From Patiria pectinifera (Eukaryota > Echinodermata > Asteroidea > Valvatida > Asterinidae): DNA of 64,000 nucleotides. How positions within the stretch are numbered: the stretch's first letter is position 1; every line of letters starts with the position of its first letter. Made by a program: the position numbers and the translations under genes. The stretch is taken from the NCBI GenBank assembly GCA_029964075.1, contig CM057134.1:20686905-20750904 (forward strand), read 5' to 3'. Below, piece by piece: positions 21,560 to 32,983 of the stretch. Below the pieces are notes generated by a model that worked only from the letters and a program-made list of their open reading frames with translations, had not been told where the DNA came from and searched no databases.

Positions 21560-24500
21560 TCAGGATTTGCAACTCCCAAAGTGCATCTTAAGAATCCCCA
21601 TCTCGTGAAAATTCACGAGGTCCTGAAACTCTTTGAAGCGACTGTGTCGTGTGCCGAAGATGACGTCATTGTGGTAGTGGTACGGTGCGGGGACGCCCTC
21701 CAGCGACGTCTCGTAGAACCAGAAGCCAAACACGTCAATCTCCTCGCAGAGTTCGAATGCAGCTGACACTATGTACAGTCCTGTCCACAGAGTCAATGTA
21801 ACAGAGTTAGATAAATAATTGGAAACAAGGATTGGAAACAAGACCGAGTACAATGTATATCAACTTTCAATGGAACAGTAGGGAGAATTTGAGGAAATCT
21901 ATTGATTATATTCCTGTTTGTAGTTGTGTTTCCGTATAAGAAAACGAAATCCAGTACCGATTGATGGCGTTACTATGCCCAAGGGTGCAACCAAAAAATA
22001 TGCCAATAATCCGTCCGGTGGGCACAAGAATAACCATTAAACATTCAAATTATTCTATATTAGAGAGTTCTGAGGGGGCGTATCATAAGGCCGACTCCTC
22101 ACAGGTCATGCAGCGTCGGACTTATGAGGCATAAATTCTGCCTCGTAGGTCCGACGCCTCATAAGTCTGACGCCTCATAAGTCCGACAATGGACAAACTC
22201 TTTTTACGGACCTATGAGGCGTCGGACTTATGACGCGTATATTGACGAATTGAAGACGTATGGAACTGCACCTCTGGCCTGTATTTGGAGCTTTCAGGTT
22301 TAACATTTCGGGTGCAGTTGGGTCCGAAAATGTTGCTATTTAGCCATGTTATGGATGGATCCTTTTTTTTCAAAATGGCTACTCCTTCAATTTGGGAAAT
22401 ATCATTCGTTTTAGGGGTGGTCTTCTTTGGGTGAGAATTTCTCCAAAAAGACATGGGTCAACCTACCAAAAATTGAAAAGAAAATGGAAAACTACATGTT
22501 GATCATTATTTTTCTGTGCAGTCTGAACACCTGTTAGAGTTCTATGTATGTGGATTTATCACTGGTATAATCGATGGATTTACTTGCTGGCACCTCTAAG
22601 TGCTACAGTTTACTATCATGCAGTCATCACCGTACCCGTGGATGGCCAGTCGCTTCGTCTGTGAAGCGCCCTCCAGAGTCTCATCATGCCAATGAAATGG
22701 CCTGGATTTTGAACAACGGGTTTCATTATTCCTGACGCAAGGCTGACGTTGACAATCCTCTGGACGAACTCGTAGTATCCTCTCTGGCTGAAAGCTGGAA
22801 CCCACAGCAAGCTGCCCTGAAACTGCCGCTGGAGGGCGTCAAATGCTGCTATGCTTTCCTTTCCAACTAAGGGGTCCTCTCTGGGAATAAAGGAATAAGT
22901 GAAAGGAAGAAACACCATTTACACAAAGATGTTGATGATGTTTTTGTTTACATCGTCCCAACGACGAATAAGAACCAAATTGTAAAGTTTCTGTTTAAAA
23001 GGGCGTATAGGCATACACTCGACATTATGATGATCCTTTCTGGCTATACATGTTAGCGTCAAACAACAAAAGATCATAATGAAAATAATCACAACTTTAA
23101 AACATTTTCAAACTTTTGTTTTGTGCATGCTTATTAAATCTGTCATTTTGTTACAAGTGTCACGTGACGCGCTTCCGATCAATTATGATTTGGAACAAGC
23201 GAAATATCCGAAGATCCTGGCTAACTTTTTTTTTCATATCCAAAAACTCTCTGTGCCTACCCCTTGCTGAGTATGGATTGGTTAACAGTGGTGAAATTTG
23301 TCTTGGTTCCTACGTCATCCTCATAACCTCTCACTGGGGCAAGATTAAACCTGTTATGGTAAAGGAACAATAAAGAAAGCAACAATTATTATGTGGAGAT
23401 TAATTCGTATCAAACGGTAGTATCAAACGGTAGTTCTGTCCAACTGAACTTAATTGTCTATTATTATTATTTATTTACAAATGCAACTTAAATTATTGTA
23501 TTGTAATTATTGTATTGTACCCGATCCCGTAAGCTCGGTGGGCGAGTGTTAAAGACGTCTGCACTAGGTATAAAGCAGGAGGTCGTGGGTTCGAGTCTCA
23601 CTCGAGTGATTTTTTCCCCAACTTTCACTCGGGAGGTAACTCACTGATACAGCGTTTATACGTCGGTTAAGGGCAAAACTTAACTTGAATTACATCACAT
23701 TTCTATGCAAAACTCCATCTTATGAAAAGAATTATACCTGAAAATGAAGTCCGCTTTGTCGATTTCTGCACCACATCCAGAGCCCGTTAGTACACCACTT
23801 GAGCCCACGATACTACAGCGCCTATACCGATCATGTGGCTCAAATATTGTTTTCTGTTTAAAGAGGAAGTCGTGTCAGGAAACTTTGTTTTATAAGACTC
23901 AAGAAACAGACTCCAACGATTTGAATTCAACATCTACATAACAAGTCTACCAAGTACCACAAAGGCAAGACAAATCAGTATATTTCCTTTTAAAAATGTA
24001 TGGGAGATTGGTTTGGTTTATTTCAATAGTCTTAGCTCAAACAAGGAGAAAGTACATCATTTTACAGGAAACATTTTTGTAATTAATCTTGCCTGTTAAA
24101 AGAAAAAGCCCTAATTCTTGTTTTCGTTTTTCCTTTCAGTAACGTTTAAATTAGTGATCAACATTCGCGGTGACTCGGTTGGCTATTGTAGTTTCTGCAC
24201 ATTTTGGCACGAGGAAAAATACTCACAACTCTCCAAGCATATTTCGTCATCTTTAATTTTCTTTTCAATTTTTGGGGGACCATCTCAAGATGATCACCCT
24301 TGAAATAGTCCCGATGCCCATCGCCATTTTGAAAAACGGTGCCAACAAAAATAGAGCGCTTTTAGGGCCCAAATTTCACAGAATTACAAGCTCACGGTCC
24401 TGCGCCCGGCTTCGATCCTTATTGTTCACAAATCCTTAAGTTCATGGCCCAAAATATATATAATGTTCAAATAGTTAAGAATTTGAGGACATGCAAATCG

Positions 24501-26419
24501 TGGTTTGGCCGGCATAGGCAATTTCGGACCGATGTACTGGTCAGCAACCATATAGTTTTAATGCATTTTGGATCGGGGACATTTTACGTATTTACTACAG
24601 AGGACAGTGTTTTTAAGACTTCTGAGACTCGACTTACATCGGGAAGAAGCTTGTGGAAACTTTCTGTCATCGTTACGGGGTCCCCTAGCTGATAAAATGG
24701 TAGTTGGGTTCCAACTGGTGTGTTTTGCTTTGTGAGGTAGAGAGCTCTTCTGGTGCTCATAGTGCCTGACGCTGCCAAGATGTCCTGTCTGTTCGTAAAA
24801 AGACAAAAACGTGGACTAAACATCGGACCGGAACAAAAGTGACTTGAATTCAACTAGCTTCAATTGTGTTAATTAAAATCAGCTATTATAAGAAGCACAT
24901 TCTGCAAAGTCAAACATAACTGATATTACATTTCATCCGCGCGGGTACGGGGGCGATGTGTTACTTGCTATAGAGGTGGGTTCGCGCCACTGAACTCCAC
25001 GTGCAAAATCTGGTTAGAACATTGACTGTTTGAAGTGACGTCGCCGTTCGCCATATTGCCATGCCAATAACTAAGTTATTGATATAATTGATATTCATTT
25101 TTTAAGCAATAATAACCAAAAAAATTCATACACTTTGGATCTTTTGGATTTATCTATAGACTTGTTCCTTCCAACTTCATCAAAACAAAACTTACTGTAC
25201 CGGCAACCAGCGCAAGGCGATCAGTTAAAGAGCACTCTACAGTCAATAGGCTATCAAGATTTTATACGTTGAGATCAAACGTTGGTTGTCGATCTCCACC
25301 TTTTTTTTTTGCTGGACTTCAACAGAGGCGGGAACCGGTTGGGTGCTCTTCAGGCAGAGTCGCGTGCGCCTCCTTATCACTGCGTACCAGAAAAGCTACT
25401 ATCATGATGTTCACATTAGTTTTATGACGGCACAAGAAGAGGGCGGTGGTATTTGGTTTGGGGAAACTCTTTTACATTGTGAATGAACCCCATCTAATAA
25501 TGAGGTCGGCGTTGTACATTGGGTCATTTTACTTACATCCCTACCTGAATCTGTCAACATTGGTGTCATCTCTGGACCAAGTTTGATTGACACGTTTCTT
25601 CCGAAGAAGCCTCAGGAATTCGTAACCTTTCTTCGGATAATTGGGGGCGTATTTGTTGACAAAGTGCCTGCAATGAAATGAAATGGACACACAGTAAATT
25701 CGAAACATTAAATGGACATTATGATCATTTGCTTTTTGTGATTGTTTGAAGCAACAAAATTGCTCAAAGTTCACTTAACAAATCCTTGGTCAGATTTTTT
25801 GTGCAAATGCTTTTTACGTTTGACGCAACAAAATTTCTTAAAGTGCACTCTACAAAATCCCAAAACCATTTGGGGCATAGTATCATTCGGTGTACACTAA
25901 GTCGACGTCCTAGTGGGTTTAACGTTGACGTCCCAATCGATATTAAAACGTATAACCATTAACCACAGGCACACTTTTCGTAATTTCAGGCGGAATCATT
26001 TCATAGGAGTAACAGTCGTTTCTTCATATTTCAAGCAGCAGCCATCATAGTGGTCTTTTTTATTTGATAAGCAACAGCACAAACATTTATCAATGTCTTC
26101 TCATATCCATGGGGAACCAAAACGCTGTACCTCCGAGATGGCTGTCACGCAAAGGGGCTATGTTTTTTTTGCTTAATAGGCATACCTGATGTGGTCTTTC
26201 AATGTTAGTGCCGGTTGAGTGACTTTGCCAGCGTTTGTTTTCACCTACAAATTGGGAGAATAATAGGCATTAGCGGACATGATTTGTTATTTTATTTCAG
26301 TAACAATGGATGCACAAAAGGTTCACTCGTTCACATCTCAGCAAAACAATGGCATTGCCCTCTAAGATGGCTGCTACGCGTATGTTCAAATGGATCATCC
26401 CCATCATCCCCATCATCCC

Positions 26420-26457
<38 letters not shown>

Positions 26458-28028
26458 CCATCATCCCCATCATCCCCATCATCATTATCAGTCGACTGCA
26501 TGCACAGCAAACGGCCACAAGTTTTCCCCATTCATCTCTGTTTTGTGCGACTGAGTCTCCAGATTTCTAGTGGGGAGCCTGGAGAGCAGGTAATCCTGTG
26601 ACAATAATCTAGCGATGTACTCTGGGTAAAGAAGGCGCTGATGACCTTGTCTGCGTAAGCCATGCGATGTGAGTATTAGAGCATAGATGTTAACTGACTC
26701 GCCAATAGGCTTCTGACTGATGTGACCAACCCATCTGAGTTAAATGGATATTGAAATCTAATTCCTGTAAGCATCTTTACAACATTCAAGATTTTGGAAG
26801 ATTAGGCCTGCTTAGTTTTGAGCCCGAAACCACGCGCATTAAACGAACACTCACACAGAATAGATTTATTGCTGCTCGGGTTAATTGCGTAGCTGCTGAA
26901 CAAATTGTTGCCTAAGTCCGACGTAGGGGGTATGTTATGAAGTGTTTCATGAAATCAAAGATTGAGGAAGACTGTAATTAACTTACCTTTATCGTGGTAA
27001 GTGTTGTGCTCACTGGTCCGACTGTGAGGCTTTCAACTGGTTCACTAGGAGAGGCACTGATAATGGAAAAGGAGTTGACGCATATTATTGTCAGTATAAG
27101 GTCTATCACAAACCAGTGTTATTGAATCATAGGTTATAATTATCGCTGCTGACGCTACACACGATGGCTTCAACATTATTGCAGGTTGTAAACAACTGAT
27201 AATGTAGTAACCAACGGATACTGTATCACCAACTGATAATGTCACATACATTAACCGATACTGTATCACTAACCGATAATGTAACACAAATTGACCGGTA
27301 GTGTAGTACAATTTGATACACTATCGGCCATTTTTTGTTACATTATCAGTTAGTGATACAGTATCGGTCAATTTATGTGACATCATCGGTTGGTGATAAA
27401 TTATCCGTTCGTTTCTACATTATCAGTTGTAACACGGGCTCTATTTTGATCAGCAACACAAGCACCTCATGTATCGATCGATGCGAAGGCCAGCCACTCT
27501 AACGCAGTGATAGGCAGCCGATCAAACAAGAGGAGCTGTATTATAAAAAGAGCATACCGAGCTGTTCATTTTGATGTATCACTCAGACACATTCTTCAAG
27601 TGTGGGAAAAGATTCGCAGAATGTTCCTATGGATAAATATAAGCATACGACCTGGCTCATTTCGTTGGGCTAATCGACTTATTGTTTCCCTTATTGCCCG
27701 AGGTGATGATTCACTCCCTACCACACAGCTGGTACGAGTTATGTAGACCAAAATTGGTCTTACTTCAATGTGTTTACCTATGATTTCCTCCAACCTCTAA
27801 AATTGGCATAAGTTCTATTCCCGAGGAGAAATATTCTGGCAACTCAGGATCAAAAACAAAAACACCAAAAAGGAATAGAGCTTTAACTTACAAAGCGTCA
27901 ACTTTGGTGTTCCGTTCCTGGCCCTCCAGTGATGTCTGACCGGATATTACAAGGTACAGGGCTGCAGTTGACAATACGGTCACACACGCAATCAGGGATC
28001 GGATCATGTACTTGAATTTCAGCCTCAT
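21560..28028 (-). CDS. ST8-like (alpha-2,8-type) sialyltransferase, GT29, complete nine-exon model
   Basis: Exons: 28028-27892 (ATG), 27056-26987, 26244-26186, 25667-25545, 24788-24638, 23853-23738, 23350-23261, 22880-22636 and 21780-21560 (stop). Every junction is GT/AG and the phases agree, giving 1212 nt, 403 aa, normal for the family. Residues 8-28 are a type II signal anchor for the Golgi, and a stem with NQT follows. YLTKQNTPVGTQLPF and ESFHKLLPD match the pre-catalytic region of ST8 enzymes. Motif L starts at Cys193: CSIVGSSGVLTGSGCGAEID...RFNLAPVRGYEDDVG. Motif S contains WPSTG...FELCEEIDVFGFW. Motif III is PYHYHND. Motif VS is HSRFKE (HX4E). The motif L and S cysteines for the conserved disulfide are present. 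The usual VGNGG is VGSSG here, losing a very conserved Asn, and RCNL is RFNL. The enzyme would move sialic acid from CMP-sialic acid onto glycans. Linkage is inferred from ST8 resemblance. Confidence 0.93.
22070..22245. repeat. Interspersed GTCCGACGCCTCATAAG palindromic repeats
   Basis: Short units of CGGACTTATGAGGC and its complement GCCTCATAAGTCCG occur at least five times in both orientations within 180 bp, forming a clustered imperfect palindrome in the last intron of the sialyltransferase gene. It could be a decayed hairpin MITE. Confidence 0.6.
23521..23640 (+). repeat. tRNA-derived sequence (SINE head or tRNA pseudogene)
   Basis: TAAGCTCGGTGGGCGAGTG fits a pol III A box, and GTGGGTTCGAGTCTC a B box about 50 bp downstream, followed by a T-run terminator-like TTTTTT. 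The acceptor stem is imperfect, so a functional tRNA is unlikely. It lies in an intron of the sialyltransferase gene, antisense to it. Confidence 0.5.
24308..24550. repeat. Dispersed repeat, copy 2
   Basis: Same family and orientation as 20341-20590. It shares CCCATCGCCATTTTGAAAA at the left and GGCATAGGCAATTTCGGACC at the right. It is intronic in the sialyltransferase gene, just 3' of exon 5 in the gene's direction. Confidence 0.6.
26395..26490. repeat. ATC/CATCATCCC microsatellite
   Basis: A mixed (ATC)n and (CATCATCCC)n tract. It produces spurious long frames on both strands (Ser/Pro-rich, Asp/Gly-rich, Met-rich) that are not genes. It lies in the intron between exons 2 and 3 of the sialyltransferase gene. 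Confidence 0.9.
27192..27430. repeat. Large palindrome built of TGATAC/GATAATGT repeats
   Basis: The two arms of about 115 bp, each with internal repeats of ACTGATAATGT and CCGATACTGTATCA, are reverse complements that meet near 27310. The outer ends are ACAACTGATAATGTAG and CTACATTATCAGTTGT. It would fold into a long hairpin. It lies in intron 1 of the sialyltransferase gene and is non-coding. Confidence 0.8.
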
Positions 28029-29733
28029 GATCACAACGGATGTGATTGACAGTCTCAAATGTACACAAGCTGCGCTACATCTGCATATTTGTCAAATCTG
28101 ATCTTTTCTGTAGATTATAGGCGGATTTCCGAATTACCAGTCACGCCGAGGCACTCAGAGCTTAACCACCGTATGACATAGGAGACTTCCTACCAAAAAA
28201 AGAACACTTTAAAGCCCGCGGTGTCTGTACAATGATTCGAAATCAGTTTCTCTTTAGAGTGTGAAAACGTTACATTGCTCCCTCTACTGCATACTGCTCG
28301 TCAACACGTTTGTCACTCTATTCTAGCTCATTGTTTTCACTATTTCTGGTTTTTAAGCATCTGTTCGTGCCGTGATGCGATCAATCACGTGCATTTATCA
28401 CTCATTGATTAAACCACCGTGCTATATCCATTTACAATTGCTCTTTTCCCTTGATTCGTTAATCGATACCCGATGCAGTGTGTTACAGCCTTTTGTCACT
28501 CTGCACTGACGGTAAGACAATTTCATAGACTTGACCGAGTCTATCACCTCTTTGTTGCTCACAGCGGCGCTCCCAAAGGGGGAGCGTTCAGGCTTGAGCC
28601 CCGACCCCAAGAGGTTGAAGATTTTCTCTCTTTTTTGTATTTTTTTTGTCCCACGATTTGACCGTGGTGATATGTATGTGGCCTATTTTTTAGTAGTATA
28701 ATAGAAGTGTAAGTGGCGCCACCAACGTCAAAATAGTCTTTCCTCCCCACCCCCCAAAAAATTAGAGTTGTTCACCCTCACTTCATGTATATTTAGGCTT
28801 AGCTGATTGCGCATTAGCTGATTTCACATTATTTACAAACAAGTAAAAAAGTATAAACAAAAGTTAAATGTTATCAGGCAATGGGATTTTTTTTCTTCAG
28901 GGTTTGTTACATTTCTGGATTTATTTTAATTGATAATCATAAAGGTTCACGGTAACACCATGTGGTAATAACTACTGCTTAGAAGATATTAGTTCTGAAA
29001 AGAACTTGTCCTGCTTATTATCAACTTTGCTAAGTAGTTTTTTGTTCTGATAAGAACAGTCCTGCTGTAAGTTCTAAACGAACAAGTTCGTTATGGTTAT
29101 AAACGTTTGGTTTCCGAAGAAAATGATTTCCACTTGGATAATGGTGTTTTCATTTCATAATGCTTCTTTGAAAGATAACTATGTCTTCATTTTAATTAAT
29201 TCGTTTGTTTTTTATTTCTAACTACTTTAAATTATTTTTAATGTGAATACATTTAATAAGGATAATATATGTAAGTATATTTGTACAGAAAACCCAGAAA
29301 ACCAAAGTATTAAACTATTGCTACTTTGCACTATTTTAGCTTCACAAAAATATTCTTTTACATTTAGCCTTCGTGTAAGTAGCGTATGGCGCGCAAATTC
29401 ATATTTAATCTCGAAATATAGAGACATCTCTATTTTAATATAGAGATCTCTATTTTTAGACGTGCAAAGTTGATTTTTAATCCCGAAATAGTTCTATTTC
29501 TTATGGCGATATCTTCTAGAAACATAAGTCATATGACGGAATGTTTGGTAAGATTTAAAGAAAATTCTACACTTGGAGGATTCCAATTCGCGTCTTTAAA
29601 ATGCTCTTACAGTGTCGTTAAATCAGCTTGACCCCTTATTGGCTTTCCAAAATTAAGTATACTTCGTCAGGTTATGACTTTTCAGTTGACACAACGTGTA
29701 AGACCGTAAAAAGAATGCGCGCGTTCGAATCTT
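28029..29733. other. Intergenic spacer between sialyltransferase and J-like gene
   Basis: No exon seen. It should contain the sialyltransferase promoter just right of 28028, but no motif is assignable. A short AT-rich palindrome (ATAGAGATCTCTAT theme) occurs near 29418-29458. Confidence 0.45.
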
Positions 29734-29818
29734 CGGATCCAGTTTCTATGTTATAAAATGTTTGTTATAACTGTCAATTCCCCAACACTTCAGGCAGCTG
29801 AGCTAAACTTGGAGCAAG
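29734..29818 (+). repeat. Exact inverted copy of an intron/exon junction of the neighbouring gene
   Basis: These 85 bases are the perfect reverse complement of 30833-30917. That segment holds the last 60 bases of an intron and the first 25 bases of exon 2 of the J-like gene (exon begins GCAGCTGAGCTAAACTTGGA). Homology stops abruptly at both ends. It is a recent templated duplication or an assembly artefact, not a gene. Confidence 0.9.
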
Positions 29819-30048
29819 TTACATAGCTGATATATATATAGCTGATATATTAAATATAGCTCTATGGTGGAACATCATCACAATGCATTTCTTCTAGCTG
29901 TTTCACAGCAACCCTGTGTTTTGTGGTACCGACCTGTCCAACTGTCGTTATACAATGATCAACTTGCTTCTATTTCACATTAAATAAGCGTGGTTTGTTT
30001 TAGTGTTTTAGTTTTCTGCTTTCCCTCTCTCATCTTCGTTCTATTTTT

Positions 30049-32970
30049 TTAAGTCTTGAGTTTCACCTCCTCGTAATGCGCGGTGATCATCTTTGTGATT
30101 TCCTCAAGGAAGACCTTTCTGTTTTGTACCTGTTCGTCCGTTTCTCCTGCCGACTTGACAACCTTGTCTGTGTGGTAATCTTGGAGAGCTCCCAGCAGCA
30201 GCTTCTTTCGTTGTTTCAATGTGGACATGTCTTTTTTGCCCTCGGTCTTCTTCAGTTCGTCGAGGTGAGTCTTGGTGAACTTGATGGAACTATTCCGGGA
30301 TGGATGGTGGTCGAGAAGGTACTCCATGAGGCTGGCTGCGCTGGTATTGGCCTTTTTCAGAGCCGTGATCTCATCTTTTAGTTCCTCTAGAACCTGCAAG
30401 TAAACAAAGGAGAGACATTTTAAAACCATCTTGAACTTTCCTGGAGGTTTTGTGTAAGTGTGTGAGTGTTGTAGATGTACACGTTTTACTGAATAATTCT
30501 GGCATGTTAGCTATACCTGCTTATGAAGTCAGTAGTTTGTGTCCATTTTTGTCTTAAAAGAGTGCTCAAATGCCTCTGTGTTTTATGAAGAAAAAATACG
30601 CCATTCACCTCTTGCTTTATTTCTTCTTGTGCGGCTTCGTCTCTCTGTCTTTCCTCATCCTGGATCTTCTTGAATCCCACTACGCACTGCGTGTACCACT
30701 TGTGATCATTGAAGGTCTTGGGCTTAGCTGCCTCAACCAGCTCTAAGCAGCGCTTGTAATACACCTTGGTCTTGGTCTTGGAGAGCAAGATCTTCTCGTT
30801 GATTAGGCCGAGATAACTCAGAGCGGCTGCTTCTTGCTCCAAGTTTAGCTCAGCTGCCTGAAGTGTTGGGGAATTGACAGTTATAACAAACATTTTATAA
30901 CATAGAAACTGGATCCGTAATGTATGCAATATCTTGTTGTTGTTATGAGGCAATTTTTTCCTAAAAAGGCGTGCACGGAAGACCTAATTTGTTTGCGTGT
31001 ATTACAATATCTGTTGTGAGAGATAGAGTCGGACATGTACTTTAGTGACGGTCTTAATTTTGACCTTTCACTATGAACCACTGACCATGCTACGTACGCA
31101 ACCTCGTCCACAAAGCTTACTTTATTTTCAACCTTGTTTCGAATAGTAAGCCCTGGAATGGGAACTTGCTTCCTCTATCCTGATTCGATACCGCAATCAG
31201 CAGGTAATGGATGTATATCTTGCACTTGGTGTTGTTTTTTCCAGTGTATTACGTGTTTTCACTTTGTTTGTAATTAGCTATTACTTCCACACCTTCTCAA
31301 GAATAATAATTTCCTTCCCAATTTGCTCATTATGAAATGTGATACATGTGTATTGGCTGGATATTTCATTGTAACATTTTACTTTGAAAAAAAATCGTGT
31401 TTCCGTAACTCACGCCGCGACGAATTGATTCTATTTTTTACCCTAGATACCATATACAAAAACAAACGTTGACGCAAAGCACAGGCAGGCACCAAACCAT
31501 TCCTCATTTGCAAACGTATGCATTTTGTTTTTATGCAAATTATCCATACCAGGGTGAGAGAGCAGGTAGTGGTGGGAGCGTACTGCTCGACATCCTGAGA
31601 ACGACTTTTTTGGCTACATACGGCTCTCTGTTAGCAGTGCTTCTTTTCAAATATTTCTGAATTTGACCTGTTTGCCCAAATAATTGTAGTCTGAGCATCA
31701 GACATGAACGCGGGCAAAGCCATGGATTAACGTTTGATCATAACGTTTTGATGTGATTTTATGTGGAGTGGTCTTCAGAGACTGTGACGTCATTTCGGTC
31801 AGAAATGTGGACTATGCGGTGGATTGGTCAATTCGGATGCCAGGTTTTTTTCTAACACATCAATACGGAAGAAGAATCTCAAGGTATAATAAAGACAAAG
31901 TATTTTTTGCTAACTAATTTCCGAATCTGCTCGCATATTACAGACCCTTGCTGTGCAAGCGAATATTCCATTAACTAAAATGAGGGTGGCTTTTCACGGT
32001 TCAAATAAAAATTCACGAAATGCTTCCCAAACAGTCGTTTTTTACTCGTAAAATACTTCGAATGGTTAGCATAATAGAGAACAACTGGTGTGTACCCTCT
32101 ATAAGGATCCCTCAATGATAGTTGTTTTTTAGTTACTCCCCTACGTACCTTGAGAGAGGCTTGTTTGAACCAGTCGACCGCATTCCAGAGCGTGTCCATG
32201 TTCCAAAACTCCTCGTCCAACAGATTCTCAAGCATTGCCTCTCCATACTCCCGAGCCTGCATGGACTCCGCTGTGCAGATTTGAAACTGCGCATCCTGCT
32301 GAATGACCTCCAGGTCTACACGAAGCTCATCCGCTTCAAGATCCTGCTCAGCGAGCTTTCCTTTCCGTAGAATACTGAGAGCCTCTTCAACCGGTTGGTG
32401 GATGTCGTGGAGAAATCCGAGGCTTTTTTTATATTCACCTTTTTCAAGCAGACGGACCGACTCCTTGAAGAGAACATCAGCAATGTGATACCTGGCCAAT
32501 GCAGAGAGCACCTCACCATCGCGCAGCAGCTTAAGAACCTTGTACATCTCTCTAAGCTTCTCCTTTGGGTCATCAAAGGTACCGATAACCTCCAAGATCT
32601 CGAAGAAAGAAGCATTGATCTCCTCTTGCAGCTTGCTGCTCCAAGCGTCACCCAGCAGAGAAGCACCTCGGACCAAAGCCTGGCCGAGGTATTTCAGAGC
32701 CTCTCGGGATGTTATGAGAGTCTTCGCATATCCTGTGTCCTGTTTGTCTTTCATGTACTCTTGCGCCATTCTCTTTGTAGCCATTCCGAGATTCTTGGTT
32801 GCTGAGGACCACTCACTCACCACTCTTGGTCCAGTGGCTTGGGATGCGGCCCTGGCATATAGATTAATTGCCGACTGAAGTCTAGAACACTTGATGACAG
32901 GAGACAAGCCATCTTCAAGTGCCGCCTTGTATTTAACATTGCCTGCCTTCCGCAACTCCTCCGACATCAT
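30049..32970 (-). CDS. Alpha-helical TPR-like protein with a degenerate C-terminal J-domain-like region
   Basis: Three coding exons: 32970-32149 (ATG ATG), 30857-30609 and 30393-30049 (stop). Both introns are GT/AG and phase 0. This gives 1416 nt, 471 aa. A good acceptor (ATCGACAG) lies 14 nt upstream of the ATG, so a 5' UTR exon lies upstream, and coding could also extend there because no stop intervenes. Residues 1-357 are almost entirely helical and charged, with helix pairs typical of TPR or TPR-like arrays (KYKAALEDG...AINLYARAAS, YGEAMLENLLDEEFW, WFKQASLKAAELNLEQEAAA). Residues about 345-380 look coiled-coil. The C-terminus (about 378-467) has the layout of J-like tails I recall in invertebrate TPR proteins: EYLLDHHP, then KKLLLGALQDYHTDKV, then FLEEITKMITAHYE. 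The catalytic HPD is HTD at 431-433, so Hsp70 stimulation is doubtful. The family assignment is inference. Confidence 0.8.
31099..31612. mobile_element. Mutator-like MITE, 10-bp target duplication
   Basis: It is flanked by GCTACGTACG (31089-31098) and GCTACATACG (31613-31622), a 10-bp duplication with one mismatch. The left end is CAACCTCGTCC. The interior matches the element at 41485-42024 in reverse orientation, sharing GAGAGCAGGTAGTGGTGGG and ACTCACG...CGACGAATTGATT. A 9-11 bp duplication is the mark of Mutator-like elements. It lies in intron 1 of the J-like gene and is non-coding. Confidence 0.8.
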
Positions 32971-32983
32971 GAATGGAAAATTC

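Noticed and set aside
26215..26601. 128-aa Ser/Pro-rich frame and overlapping Met- and Asp-rich frames on the other strand
   Set aside because: They are translations of the ATC/CATCATCCC microsatellite; no splice context or family resemblance.
26560..26670. Possible extra sialyltransferase exon on the minus strand after an acceptor-like ACGCAG
   Set aside because: No donor and the reading frame does not fit; exon 2 joins exon 3 at 26244 in the correct phase without it.
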